A stretch of 64,000 nucleotides of DNA from Cephalopachus bancanus (GCA_027257055.1 JAPVLO010000870.1:611068-675067); one strand, 5' to 3'. Counted from the first letter of the stretch, positions 1 to 9,904 are shown. Translations and numbers: made by a program. The notes: generated from the sequence alone by a model not told the origin.

Positions 1-2093
1 AACTACTGCTACCCGAGGGTCCGCTATGCAGATCCCTCTGGCTCCTACAGCGGCTCTCGCAAACTCTTATGACCGGAGTTGAATGTCTCCACAGTTAGTG
101 GTCATATCTCTGTGAGTTCTGAGGTGGTGTTTACTTTTAAGCTTCAGGTGTAGTAGCCCCCCCTCAGCATCCCTGCTCCGCCACAGGGAAGCCAGTGGGT
201 TGCTGTGAGCCTGCTGCTCTTGCTGGGGAAGATGATAGTGCTGTTGAGGAAGTTAACAGCTTGATTACACTTTGGGAAGGAATATAGTCCTATGGAACTG
301 GTGCCATTAGAACTGGGAGGAAATTGGTTTTCCGCCATGGTGGGGAAGCAGACGTTTGCCGCCTTAGCATGCGTCGACTTCGCTAATATTAAGCTCCTGT
401 GTCTAGCGTAAGAACTATCTTTAAATGCCAGGGAGTTCTTTCGAGGGGCTTGGCTGGGCCCAGTTCATGGGTGGAAGGGCGGAATATAATGTTGCCCATG
501 TGTTCTGAAATGCTGCTACATTCGGGTGTTGGTCATGACAGGAATCATCGGGATCTCAGTGGAAGCCGAATAAAGGTCCAGGGAGTAAAGGATCGCCCTG
601 GAGTGCGGTCATTATAGTAGCATTAGTCACATTAGCTGGGGTTTCAGGTGTAAAGGGGGTGTCAAAAATTGGTCTTTCATCTTCAGGTCCAAGTGTTTGG
701 TTTAATGTGCACATGACCAGGCAGATTAGCACGCTGATAAGATTCATACTGGAGAGGGCTATCCACACTGAGCGTTAATCGAATAGTTCCAAGGTCCTTT
801 GGGTTGGGGAAACGCTCCAAGCCCTGCAACTTATGTGCTTCGCTCTGCTTTACAAGGAACCCAGAGCTAGAAAGCACACCGAAAGAAATCAAAGGTCCTG
901 GGGAAACAGACACTGTGGGTCGGGTTTTGATGAACCCATGCAAGTCTTTAGCTTCATTTCTGATTAGGTCACGGAGACCTGAAAGGCAGTATCCCTTTAT
1001 GTTGGATGCAAGTTACTCGGTGCCAGTAAACTAAATGATTAAATAGACAGATCCATATATCATAATCAGAAATGATTAAATAGACAGATCCATACATCAT
1101 AATCAGTATATTCTGAGGTATCCCGCCAGGCCTCATAGGTGCTGTGGAATAGTTTTTCCTGGCACCAGTTGCACTTGGAGGATTGCATTCTATTTCCCAG
1201 TCTTTTGAATAGGTGTGTTGCTTCTGGTCCCCGTCAGTGTTCAAGAAGAGCCATAAAATGAACATGGTACTCAAAGGGTTTTACTGCATCAGGTCTCCCA
1301 GACACTCTGAGCTTACCTTTCCGAAGAGGTATTGCAGTTCACCTCGTTGACTGGCGTGTACAGCCTAGTTCGTTGGTCTGCAGCAGAAGCTTTGGAAAGT
1401 GGCGAAGAGCTGCTTTAAGTCTGTACTGATGTATTCAGGAAGGGAGTCCCAGGAGTCTGGTCACTGTGGTTTGGTTAAAATGCCTTGAAAGGGTCCCTTC
1501 AGTGGTGGTGGAAGGGGCTTAGTGTGAACTCCAAAGTCTTTAAGAGGTACCCCGTCTCTCAGAATTGTCCCTGAATCCCTTCCAGATCACATAAATAATT
1601 GGACTCGCTGGAGATGTTACTTCATACTGAGAAAAACACTGAGGTGGTGCGGGGCTCTGTTCGGTGTAGCTCGTCTTCAGGCATTGAAAGCGGAGAATAA
1701 ATAGCAAAGGAAACAGGGCCAAGTACCTCGCTTCCAACCCTACTGGGTGATGGCAGCTCAAGACCTTCCTTTGGGAACCTCTTGCAGTTCCAGGGATTCA
1801 CCCTGGTGAAAAGGCCGACGGTCACCTTCCAGAACCTGGTCTGGCCCGCACAGAAGGTTGGAGAGCTCGGCTTTCAAGACCAGTTAGAGGATCCACCTTA
1901 GTCTCCCACCCAAGCAGGCCCCTGCATTGTGCTATCTTTCACCGGGGCCTTCAAACACACCTGAGAGCACCTCGGGTCAGAACCGTCAGTGGCCGCCAAG
2001 ATCCAGCACAGCCCACGGGGAGACACAGGTCTGGAGAGAGGAGAGTGAGCAAAGAGTCGCAGAGGGGAGAAGTAATCCAAATCGGTGTGCAGT
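1..2093 (-). mobile_element. Decayed endogenous retrovirus, internal region
   Basis: This stretch lies directly downstream, on the minus strand, of an LTR and a primer-binding-site-like sequence near 2094-2111. Short minus-strand frames at about 144-338, 556-768, 683-943 and 969-1274 contain N-glycosylation sequons and a hydrophobic leader-like run (around 700-765), as an envelope region would. All are broken by stops and no intact gag, pol or env remains. A gag-pol deletion is inferred, because the suspected env-like part lies only about 1 kb from the LTR. The family was not identified. The env assignment is weak; the ERV assignment rests mainly on the adjacent LTR. Confidence 0.4.
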
Positions 2094-2111
2094 CCCCACG
2101 TGGGCCACCAG
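2094..2111 (-). promoter_or_regulatory. Retroviral primer-binding-site-like sequence
   Basis: On the minus strand the 18 bases begin TGGTGGCCCACGTGGGGA, the form of a tRNA 3'-end complement starting with TGG. It follows the LTR-end-like bases TTCA plus TC. This is where reverse transcription would have been primed. I did not assign a tRNA. Confidence 0.45.
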
Positions 2112-2706
2112 ATGAAAGAGTACACAGGCAAGGTGGGCCGGTGCCACCGGAAAGATGCGAAGAATTGCAAATGCGAAAGGAGCAACGTTTATTATCCACT
2201 TTCCACGGACTGAGGGGGCCTGCACTTATAGGGGAGTGTGGCCTTGAAGGCGAGGGACCTGGTCCTATTTAAAGCTCTTGGAGAGGAGTTTGGGCTAAGG
2301 AGAATGTTTACAGGTGCGCTTTTTGATGTAGTTAACAGAAATCACATTTGTCTTGTGTCTTGACATCACCAGGTAGTGGTATCTCGTGACTCTGGGTGGT
2401 GGGCTGGAGGCTGGTCACAGTAAACACAGAACGATGCATCAAGGCCAGAATCCCAGATGCCTAGAAGAGGAAGAATTAGGACTGGACAGGCTAAAGGAGC
2501 TTAGAATAATTCCTAGGTTTTTACCTCCAAGAGTGCCGGCTCAGACTCTTGCTAATGATCGGCGGGACTGCTCAGCACAGTATGACAGGGCTAGAGCTGG
2601 AGCTAAAATGGCTGCGCTCTTGCTAGAATTGTTTTACCAAGTTCTTTTATTCCAAGTTTCTTGGGGTTCCTACCTTTCAAGAATAATGTCCCCCAAAATG
2701 TCCACA
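2112..2706 (-). mobile_element. Endogenous retrovirus LTR (minus strand)
   Basis: Read on the minus strand, this starts with TGTGGACA near 2706. It has a TATA-like CTATAAG near 2228-2234 (and TTTAAATA near 2267-2274), and an AATAAA polyadenylation signal near 2188. It ends just before a primer-binding-site-like sequence. U3, R and U5 order is therefore plausible. The outer (5') boundary is uncertain. The opposite LTR would lie outside the window or has been lost. Confidence 0.5.
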
Positions 2707-2785
2707 TGCTGATCCCATGAAGCAGACAGAATAATGTCCCAAGATGTCCACATCCTAATCTCCACACCTGCCCACATCAAGGCCC
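2707..2785. other. Short sequence before the duplication edge
   Basis: It repeats a motif from the LTR edge (AATAATGTCCC...TGTCCACAT at about 2681-2706 and 2731-2754) and ends in a C-run at 2784-2791. Homology with copies B and C starts right after it, at the mariner remnant. I see no gene. Confidence 0.4.
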
Positions 2786-3090
2786 CCCCCTTCCTATTCA
2801 CCCAGTCTCACCCCGAGTAACATTTTGTTTTGTTTGCTTCCCTGGATGAAAAAACTCCTTAAAGGGAACATTCTGCCGATGTGGAAGTGGTGAGACAAAA
2901 AGCGGCAGAAGCACTAAAAGGTGTCAACATGGACGAGTTCAAAATCTGTTTGGAGCAGTGAAAAAGGGGCTCGATGGGTGTATTGCATCAAACGGAGGGT
3001 GCTCTGAAGTTGACCGAAGTTGAAACTTGTGAGTATAAGTACACAAATTTTATTAAATAATTCCATAGTGCTTTTTGCATCCCCCTTCAT
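2786..3090 (+). mobile_element. Mariner-type transposon remnant, copy A
   Basis: The plus strand encodes broken pieces of the carboxy-terminal end of a Tc1/mariner transposase. There is a Pro-Pro-Tyr-Ser-Pro-Asp-like segment near 2787-2815, then an Ala-Glu-Ala-Leu-Lys-Gly-Val-Asn-Met-Asp-Glu-Phe stretch near 2900-2945 and the terminal Cys-Ile-Ala-Ser-like segment. Frameshifts and stops make it inactive. Copies B (39.5-39.87 kb) and C (58.9-59.26 kb) hold the same remnant and are longer at the 5' side, so this one is cut at its left edge, where the duplicated segment starts. Confidence 0.65.
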
Positions 3091-3273
3091 ATATCAATTC
3101 CAAATCAAGGACGCTTATGCTAACAAAATGATACTACCAATGGCCCCCATCATACCTTGAAAGTCAGTGTTCGTTCCTGTAAACAATTCCAAAATGCTGA
3201 TGCATACACTGAAGAGTTGGGTTTCAGATCTTCTTATATTTTTGACTTCCTCAAAGACACTTGCTTTTCGCAG

Positions 3274-3408
3274 GAAAGATGCTTGATGCTTTGGACAAGG
3301 AAGGTTTGACCAACAGCACTCTAGCTTATTTTACATCAGATAACGGGGGATCCCTGGAGTATCAGCTTGGAAACCACCAGCACGGAGTCTGGAATGGCAT
3401 CTATACAG
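3274..3408 (+). pseudogene. Arylsulfatase-family exon with DNGG motif
   Basis: The 135-base exon is flanked by a pyrimidine-rich AG acceptor (3272-3273) and a GTAAGG donor (3409). It reads openly as about 44 residues with the sulfatase pattern Gly-Lys-Met-Leu-Asp-Ala-Leu, Phe-Thr-Ser-Asp-Asn-Gly-Gly, and Trp-Asn-Gly-Ile-Tyr. In steroid sulfatase and the ARSD/E/F/H enzymes the Asp-Asn pair ligates the active-site calcium. The exon itself is intact, but the next exon is frameshifted and no complete gene exists here, so it is called a pseudogene relic. In copies B and C only its last dozen or so bases remain, fused to an Alu. Confidence 0.8.
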
Positions 3409-3415
3409 GTAAGGC

Positions 3416-3706
3416 TGACTTATGGGCTGGTTCACTCCTGTCATGCCAGCACTTTGGGAGGCCAAGGTGGGATGATTACCAGAACCCAGAGCTTCAAGAC
3501 AAGCCTGGGCAACTTGGTGAAGCTTCGTCTCTGCAATAACCCCAAAGATGACTGGGGCATGGTGGCATGTGCCTGTCATCCCAGCTACTTGGGAGGCTGA
3601 GCTGAGAGGATCACCTGAGCCCATCAGGTCGAGGCTGTGGGAAGCCATGACTGTGCCACTGCACTCCAGTCTGGGCAACAGAGGGAGACTCCAATTCAAA
3701 CAAAGG
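3416..3706 (+). repeat. Alu-family SINE, plus strand
   Basis: It runs from GGTTCACTCCTGTCAT through CCAGCACTTTGGGAGGCC to a right arm ending ACTCCAGTCTGGGCAACAG. It sits in the arylsulfatase intron immediately after the 3274 exon. Orthologous copies are at 40520 (truncated) and 59928. Confidence 0.85.
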
Positions 3707-3942
3707 AAAGAAAGAAATGAGCCTGAGAGATTCCCAGATGTGTTCTTGGGGCTTTGTCTCTTCCCTACAATTCTAATGAGGCCATTCGCTTCTGGAGACT
3801 ACATATCACTGCCCCCAAACTGACATTCCTAACCAGGAAAGAAAAAAGGCAATGCTTAGGTTTGATCCCCCGCCCCACACATATTGAAGTGTTTTTTGTG
3901 TGTGGGTAGATTCTAAGAGTTTTGTGGCCATCACTACTATTT
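3707..3942. other. Intronic sequence, no gene seen
   Basis: Non-repetitive sequence between the Alu and a purine-rich tract. It has a counterpart in copy B (about 40713-40860) and corresponds to an intron of the decayed arylsulfatase gene. Confidence 0.4.
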
Positions 3943-4172
3943 CATCACAGCGAGAGACCGAATCAAGGGAGAGGGAGAGAAGCAGTGGGAGGGTTGGGAA
4001 GGGAGCTAGAGAGAGAGAATTAGAGAGAAAGGGAGAGACAGCTGGTAGAGAGAGAAAGGAAGGGAAGAGAAGAGACAGAGAAAGAGAGAAAGTCGGAGAG
4101 AGACAGAGAAGAGAGACAAGAAGAGACTGCGACGGAGAAAGAGAGGCTGTTCAACAAGCAAACGGACAGGAA
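3943..4172 (+). repeat. GA-rich low-complexity tract
   Basis: An imperfect (GAGA/GGAGA)n tract lies just upstream of the second arylsulfatase exon. The 99-codon plus frame and 61-codon minus frame here are Arg/Glu and Ser/Leu artefacts of the repeat. The copy B counterpart is 40863-41080. Confidence 0.8.
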
Positions 4173-4248
4173 ACTCCCCCTCCCCCCCCACCCAGGTGAG
4201 GGCCCCTTTCGGCTCTCTCCCTCCTAGTCTATATCTGCTTAAATGCAG

Positions 4249-4408
4249 GAAGAAAGGGCTCAGTGGCTGGGACAGGGCATTTGTGTGCCTGGTCTCTTCC
4301 GCTGGCCCAGAGTGCTGCTGGCTGCCCAGGTGGTGGCCGAGCCCATGAGCCTGTTAGATGTGTTCCCCACCGTGGTCCAGCTGGGGGGGGGTAATCGCCC
4401 CAGGACAG
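4249..4408 (+). pseudogene. Arylsulfatase-family exon, frameshifted (copy A)
   Basis: Acceptor TTAAATGCAG precedes 4249 and donor GTGCGT follows 4408. From about 4265 the translation matches the sulfatase segment Val-Pro-Gly-Leu-Phe-Arg-Trp-Pro followed by [11 protein letters not shown]. In the ARSD/E/F/H genes this exon follows the DNGG exon. The phase inherited from the 3408 donor reads the first few codons, but a one-base shift near 4260 is needed to reach the conserved segment. A G-run at about 4383-4390 may add another shift. It is a relic of the same gene as the 3274 exon. Confidence 0.8.
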
Positions 4409-4629
4409 GTGCGTGTCGACTGGTGTCCCCTGGGTTCCAAGCGGTCTCCTGGGTGGAGAATGGCCCCAGCACAGGTTCAGTGCGACCCAAGGAAAGCAAG
4501 TCACCTCTGAGTAGGGACCGCAGCATTGACGGTAAATGACACTGTCACTTTTTCATGGCTTGACATGTCCACAGAATTTGTGTCTGGGAAGACAACCCAA
4601 TTCTATTGTTTGGGATCAAATATCTTCTT
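4409..4629. other. Intron after arylsulfatase exon
   Basis: No coding signal beyond the exon. It contains a stretch shared with copy B (around 41330-41560, ending TTGTTTGGGATCAAAT) that leads into the large GA-repeat block. Confidence 0.4.
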
Positions 4630-4641
4630 CTGAAAGGGAGG

Positions 4642-4688
<47 letters not shown>

Positions 4689-4741
4689 GAGATAGAGAGA
4701 GACAGAGAAAAACAGACAGAGAGAGAGAGAGACTGGGAGAG

Positions 4742-4777
<36 letters not shown>

Positions 4778-5790
4778 CTGGGAGATAAACAGAGAAACAG
4801 TGAGAGAGACAGAGAGACAGGGAAAGAGACAGACATAGAGACAGCGAGAGGCAGAAAAAAGACAGAGAGAGAGAGAGAGAGAGGAGAGAGAGACAGAGAA
4901 AGACAGAGAGGAGGAGAGAGAAATAGAGAGAGAAAAAGAGAAAGAGACAGAGAAAGAGAGATGAGAGATAGAGAGACAGAGAAAAACAGACAGAGAGAGA
5001 GAGAGACTGGGAGAGACCGAGAGGCGGGGCGGGGGGGAGACTGGGAGATAAACAGAGAAACAGTGAGAGAGGCGGACAGTGACAGAGAGAGACAGGGAGA
5101 GAGATTGAGACATAGAGACAGCGAGAGACAGAAAAAAAGACAGAGAGACAGAGAGATGAGAGAGAGACAGAGAAAGACAGACAGAGAGGGGGGAGAGAGA
5201 GAGAGAGAGAGAGAGAGAGACCCAGAGAAAGGGAGAGACAGAGAGATAAACAGAAACAGAGAGAGACACAGGCAGAGAATGAGAGAGACAGGCAGAGAGA
5301 TTGAGACAGAGAGACACAGAGAAAAAGACAGAGAGAGACACAGGCGGAGACAGAGAGAGTGACACAGAGAGACAGAGAGACACAGCAACACAGAGACTAA
5401 GGCAGAGAGCCAGAGACAGGGAGAGACAGATACAGAGACAGAAAGAGACAGAGATGCAGATAGAGATAGACACAGAGAGAGGCTGAAAGAGTCTGAGAGA
5501 GAGACAGAGAGATCGAGAGGTAAAGAGATAGACACAGAGTGATAGAGAGACAGAGAGAGAAAGAGAGACACACCGGCAGAGGCAAAGAAAGGCAGAAACA
5601 AAGAGACAGAGTGACACAGAGAGAGAGACAGACAGGCACACAGACAGAGACAGAGAGAAAAGGAGAGACAGCGACAGAGATATATAAACAGAGAGATAGA
5701 GACAGCGAGATAGACAAAGACAGAGAGGGAAAGGGGGTGAGACAGAGACAGAGAGATAGAGAGAGAAAAAGAGACAGTGAGTTTTTTCGT
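4630..5790 (+). repeat. Large GA/GACA purine repeat, copy A (~1.16 kb)
   Basis: Near-pure GAGA, GACAGA and related units run for about 1.16 kb. Minus-strand open frames of 332 and 341 codons are almost only Ser, Leu and Cys, and plus-strand frames almost only Arg, Glu and Asp, as expected from (GAGACA)n. They are not genes. The tract is 0.82 kb in copy B and 0.58 kb in copy C, so it changes length quickly. Confidence 0.95.
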
Positions 5791-5821
5791 TTCCTTCTTA
5801 TTTATGTATTAATTTACTTTT

Positions 5822-6118
5822 AAAGTCAGAATCTTAGTCTGTCACTCAGGCTGCAGTGAAGTGGCATGATCATGACTCGCCACAACCTCGATGCTCTGGG
5901 CTGATTCAGTCCTCCCGCCTCAGCCTCCCAAAGAGCCGGGACTATGAGCACATGCAGCCACACCAGGTTTTTTAAATTTTTATTTTTTCTATGTTTTGTG
6001 GAGATGGGGTCTCGCCAAGTTTCCCAACCTAGTCTCAAAGTCCTGGGCTCAAGTGGTCTTCCCTCCTCAGCCTCCCAAAGAGCTTGGGTTACAGGCATGA
6101 GTCACCCTGCCCAGACTG
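5822..6118 (-). repeat. Alu-family SINE, minus strand
   Basis: It begins AGTCAGAATCTTAGTCTGTCACTCAGGCTG and ends GCATGAGTCACCCTGCCCAGAC, the reverse complement of an Alu dimer. Copies B and C have it at 42417 and 60838, so it predates the duplication. Confidence 0.88.
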
Positions 6119-6292
6119 CTTTCTTTTACATACAAAATGCCCCCTTCTCTTTTCCCGATTCTTAAGTGGAGCCCTATTTTGGCAAGAGTGATTGTCATTG
6201 GGATTCGAGTCACGTATCATGAAAAATTACTTTTGTTCTGGTGTGGCAGGGAACTTTACGGCATTTCAGTTTTTCTTCTCCGAAATGGTAAG
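6119..6292. other. Spacer between Alus
   Basis: Unique sequence shared by the three copies (compare 42721 and 61136). The short open frames here differ between copies in a non-coding manner. No gene seen. Confidence 0.4.
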
Positions 6293-6590
6293 TCCAGGCC
6301 AGGCACGGTGGCTCACTTCTATAATTCCAGCACTTTGGGAAGCCCATGAGAGAGGAACCCTTGAGCCCCGGAGTTCAAGACTAGCCTGGGCACATAGTGA
6401 GACCCCCCCCGTCTCTATAAAAAATCAGAAAATTAGCTGAACACGGTGGTGTCTGGCTGTAGTCCCAACTACTTGCAAGGCTGAGACAGGAGGATCATCT
6501 GAGCCCAGAAAGCTTTGGAGGTTGCGGTGAGCTGTGATCATACCACTGCATTCCAGCCCAGGTGACAAAGCTAGATTCTGATTTTATAAA
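6293..6590 (+). repeat. Alu-family SINE, plus strand
   Basis: CCAGGCACGGTGGCTCAC start, CCAGCACTTTGGGAAGCCC, second arm with GATCATACCACTGCATTCCAG, and an A-rich AAAACAGTAACAGC tail. Orthologues are at 42897 and 61312. Confidence 0.88.
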
Positions 6591-7159
6591 AACAGTAACA
6601 GCAATAGTAATAAAGATATAGACTATTTGAGCAGAAGTATAAATAAAGTAATATTTTTATTATCTTCACAACCGTAAAAAGAACAAATAATTGCTTTATG
6701 CATATAATTGCTTTATTTATATGTGTGTGGCATAGACTCAAAATCTAATGGCCATCAGCCTTGCTTTAAAAAACGCCGTGTTTGATTTGGCTTTCAATTA
6801 TAACTGTCTCTTTAGCAAAAATTTCTAGATGTCGAATTCCTGGGTCAATAATGTGTCACTTATAGGTCAATCTCTTGATCTGTTTCGTCCAATTGTCCCT
6901 CAGGGATCACTACCTGTCAAATTTGACAGTGTCCATTTTAAAAGCAATAGAGTTAAAATCATGTACGATTATCTGCACGTCTATACAATTCATATGTATA
7001 CATATGGATATACGTGTGTCATACGTGTTGTATAATTCATGCAGAAAGACGTGTGTGTGTGTTAGCATGTGTTATAATATTTATTGCTTTAAACCACGAA
7101 ATGTTGGAGATTTTTATACAGTTATTTTCCATCCCTCCTCTTTCACTTTCTGAGCCCAA
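6591..7159. other. AT-rich unique sequence, no gene seen
   Basis: An AT-rich stretch shared with copies B (43190-43778) and C (61616-62200). It contains TGTG/TATA runs near 6990-7070. No conserved reading frame across the three copies. Confidence 0.4.
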
Positions 7160-7585
7160 GATGTCGATGCCGTTGTGAGTCGTGATCATGCCCCTGCACT
7201 CCAACCGGGGGGCCTGAGTGGCACCCCAGCAAAAGAAAAAACAAGCTTCAAGAGCAGGCACAGTGGCTCATTGCAGTCCCAGCCCTTTGGGAGGCTGTGG
7301 TGAGCCGTGATCGTGCCACGGTACTCCAGCCTGGGGAAATGAGTGTGACCCCACCCCCCAAAATAAGACTCTTCAAGACCAGGCGCAGTGGCCCGTGCTT
7401 GCAGTCCCAGCAGTTTGAGAGGCTGTGGTGAGCCGTGATCGTGCCACTGCACTCCAGCCTGGGGGACTGAGTGAGACCCCAAACAAAAGAAAAAAAGAAT
7501 CTTCAACACCAGGCACAGTGGCTCCTGCTTGCAGTCCCAGTGTGTTTTGGGATGCTGCGGTGGGAGGATCCAAGGATCAAACCCC
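7160..7585 (+). repeat. Tandem array of shortened 7SL monomers, copy A
   Basis: A partial unit (7160-7247) is followed by two full units of about 120-125 bases (about 7250-7372 and 7373-7500) and a last partial unit to about 7585. Each unit has a (C/G)CAGTGGC(T/C)C start, an internally shortened monomer (the AGGCTGTGGTGAGCCGTGATCGTGCCA joint), CTCCAGCCTGGG and an A-rich linker near CAAAAGAAAAAA followed by CTTCAA. This is unlike the standard left-right Alu dimer. Copy C has one full internal unit and copy B none. Confidence 0.8.
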
Positions 7586-8035
7586 CACCCATCCTTGAAT
7601 TACCTCCACCTAGAGTTCTCTGGGCTGTCCTGTGCCCCCATCCTCTGGGCCTCAGCCTGGCCTTCCTCAGCTTTCAGAGCGTGTCTCAGCAGAGCATCCC
7701 CTTTGGGAAGCTCTCATTGACCAAAGCTCCCTGAGAGTGGCAGGGCTAACACAGAGGCAAGACACAGTGCCCAAGGATTCACTGCACATGGATCAGTCAG
7801 CAACACATTTGCCCATTCAAAGACAAAGGCCTTGTTTCTGCACAGAATTCCCAGCACCGTGGTGGGAGATTCCCAGTCAATGAATTTAGAGGCCGGGCCT
7901 TCTGACTCTACTGTCTTGGATCAGAAGCCCCCTCTGAACTTTAACCCAGCCCCCTACCACCGGTGACTCTGGGGTTGCTTCTTCCAGTCTAGAGATTCCT
8001 AGTGAGTGAATGTAGTCTGGGGCTTCTCTCTCTCT
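7586..8035. other. Unique sequence after monomer array
   Basis: GC-moderate sequence present in all three copies (43931-44400 and 62531-62977). A short CT run at about 8024-8034 is expanded to (CT)13 in copy C. No gene seen. Confidence 0.4.
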
Positions 8036-8330
8036 GAATTAGAGACAGTCGCACTCTGTCACCCAGGCTGGAGTACAGAGATACAAGGAAATCTCACTGT
8101 GGCCTCCAACTCCTGGGCTCAAGTGCTCCTCCTCAGTAAGCCACCCAAGTGGCTGGGACTACAGGCCCCGGCCACCCTATGTGATCAATTTTTGAGATTT
8201 TTTTTTGGGAGGGGGGGGTTAGTGATAGTGTCTCCCTGTGTAGCCCCAGCTGGTCCGAACTCCTGGCCTCAAGCCATCCTTCTGCCTCTTCCTTTGGAGT
8301 TGCTGGTACTGCAGGCTTTGGCCACCACAC
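8036..8330 (-). repeat. Alu-family SINE, minus strand, at deletion hot spot
   Basis: It starts TTAGAGACAGTCGCACTCTGTCACCCAGG and runs to GGCTTTGGCCACCACA. Homology to copy B stops inside it (near 8195) and homology to copy C stops at its far end (near 8330). Both rearrangement joints therefore map to this one SINE. Confidence 0.85.
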
Positions 8331-8989
8331 CATACCCTCTGACTCTGTTTCCAACATGCACCCTGAAGGATTTGGGGCAGCCCACGCCACCTCACAGGCC
8401 TTGGGGAAACACTGATTTCACCGGGTTCCGAAAACAAAACTAAGTTGCAAAGGAAGGGAGCCAGGCCTTGGACATATCCCCCACGCAGACCCACCCAATA
8501 TTAAAGTACGTGCTCTGAGGGTCCTCACCTCGCTGACATCCAGCATCCTCCCAGCATCCAAACGCTCAGCCTGGTGCAATGAAGCTGCACCTCTATTGCT
8601 TGCCTGCACGGGGCAAGTTTCAAGACACTTTGTGGGGAGGCGGAAATGGCTTCGTGAAGGGCTGCTGTGCCCAGGTCTCAGCTGGCTTCATCAGCGACTC
8701 CCAAGCCTTAGCCTCCCCAGGTGGCCAACCTGGAACAGCACTCCGATTCCCAAACCCAGGAAATTAAGCGGATTGAGGTGGCAGGTTCATAACCCCATGT
8801 CGCACCTGGGAAGGCAGAGCTCTGGGCACACACAGCCTCGGGCGCAGGGTCCTGGGGACAAGTCAGGGGCTCTTGCACACACAGCCTCGGGCACAGGGTC
8901 CTGGGGACTCATCCTGGGTTCCAGGAAGGCGCATGGTCATGGGACCCAGGGCACTTGGGATGCCCCACGCACGCACCCTGGTGCTGTTT
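8331..8989. other. Copy-A-only sequence upstream of CpG island
   Basis: This is absent from copies B and C. It contains a direct duplication with a period of about 49 bases (CACACAGCCTCGGGC(G/A)CAGGGTCCTGGGGAC at about 8829 and 8878). The 178-codon plus frame at 8596-9132 has no recognisable domain and I do not support it as a gene. Confidence 0.4.
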
Positions 8990-9900
8990 ATAGGTGTATT
9001 CGGCTCCCCACTCAGGCCCGTGGCAGGGGCGTCGGGAAGGTTAAGTGGAGCGGTCACCTTCTTCTTCGGAGTGGGAAGGGGCGGAGGAGGGCGGCCTCCC
9101 TGACGTCCCCCTTCCCCAGAGCGGGCCAGTGACACCCCCTCCCCCTCCACACCAAGACTCGTCTCCTGGACCTGCTCCCCTCACCACTCACCGGGAGAGG
9201 CACCTTCGACCAATAGGCTCTCTCCAGTCCCCCAACTCGCTTCCTTAGCGCGCCCCCCACCCAAGCCCAGCCTCCAGACAGCCGCCTCTCCAGGGCACAA
9301 TGTGAACGGAGTGCCGGGGACATGCCAGAGTTCCCAGCTGGGAGGCAGAAATCGAGATTGGGCCCACTTGGGACCTGTCCCGCGGGTTCTGGGGTGGGGA
9401 GAGTCCAGGACCCGCCCCGGCAGCCCCAACCCACCGCTGTTAGACACACAGAGGTCCCTGGGGGTCTGGCCCTGGCTGTCTGCCAAGCATCGAGCGGCCA
9501 CGAGGGGGCGGGGCAGTGCTGCCTGACAGGCGCATGCGTGCTGCACCAGCCAATCCTCGGGGAGCGCGCGAAAGCCAGGCCGCCTGCTCTGGGCTTCCGG
9601 CGTCCAGACGTACTCAAGGCGGCCGTTCGGGCTTCTCAGGTGAGGCGCTGGCGGGCGGGTGGGCGGGTTCAGAGGGGCAAGCCGCCCTTGGGCGACGCAG
9701 GCATGGGTCCATGGTGGGCAGGGCTGGCCTTGGGCGAAATGACCCCGCGTGGCTCGGGTTCCGGTTCGGGAGACGCCCGCCGAGGCCTGGCCGGGCCGGG
9801 ACAGGGGAGCTTCCGGGAGTGTCCGCGTGCCGGGAGGGGCACGAAGGGCTCTGCATGTGTGTGGGAGGGGCCTCTTCTGCCCCCCCTCCTGTGGGGACCC
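8990..9900 (+). promoter_or_regulatory. CpG island with promoter motifs
   Basis: A sharply GC- and CpG-rich stretch in an otherwise AT-moderate repeat landscape. Within 100 bases it holds a GC box (GGGGGCGGGG, 9504-9513), an NRF1-type palindrome (GCGCATGCGTGC, 9530-9541), a CCAAT box (GCCAAT, 9549-9554) and an ETS-type CTTCCGG (9594-9600), followed by a strong splice donor at 9640. There is no TATA box, which fits a dispersed CpG promoter. Long open frames in the island on both strands are the usual consequence of high GC. It occurs only in copy A. Confidence 0.7.
9570..9639 (+). other. Candidate exon 1 (5' UTR) of unrecognised gene
   Basis: The right edge is a near-consensus donor (CTTCTCAG then GTGAGG at 9640). 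The left edge is only estimated from the CCAAT and ETS motifs upstream. No ATG in this stretch leads to a supported coding frame. It would be the first, untranslated exon of the gene whose ATG is at 11465. It could also be the first exon of a non-coding RNA. Confidence 0.45.
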
Positions 9901-9904
9901 ACGG

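Noticed and set aside
3331..3699. 122-codon minus-strand frame
   Set aside because: An Alu read in antisense; such frames are common in Alu sequences and are not genes.
4685..5362. 225-codon Arg/Glu/Asp-rich plus frame resembling an RD/RE-repeat protein
   Set aside because: Pure simple repeat with no flanking splice or start context; its length changes between copies.
4603..5717. Minus-strand frames of 332, 341 and 106 codons rich in Ser, Leu and Cys
   Set aside because: They lie over a (GAGACA)n purine repeat; every frame of such a repeat stays open. The same artefact occurs at 41538-42464 and 60131-60677.
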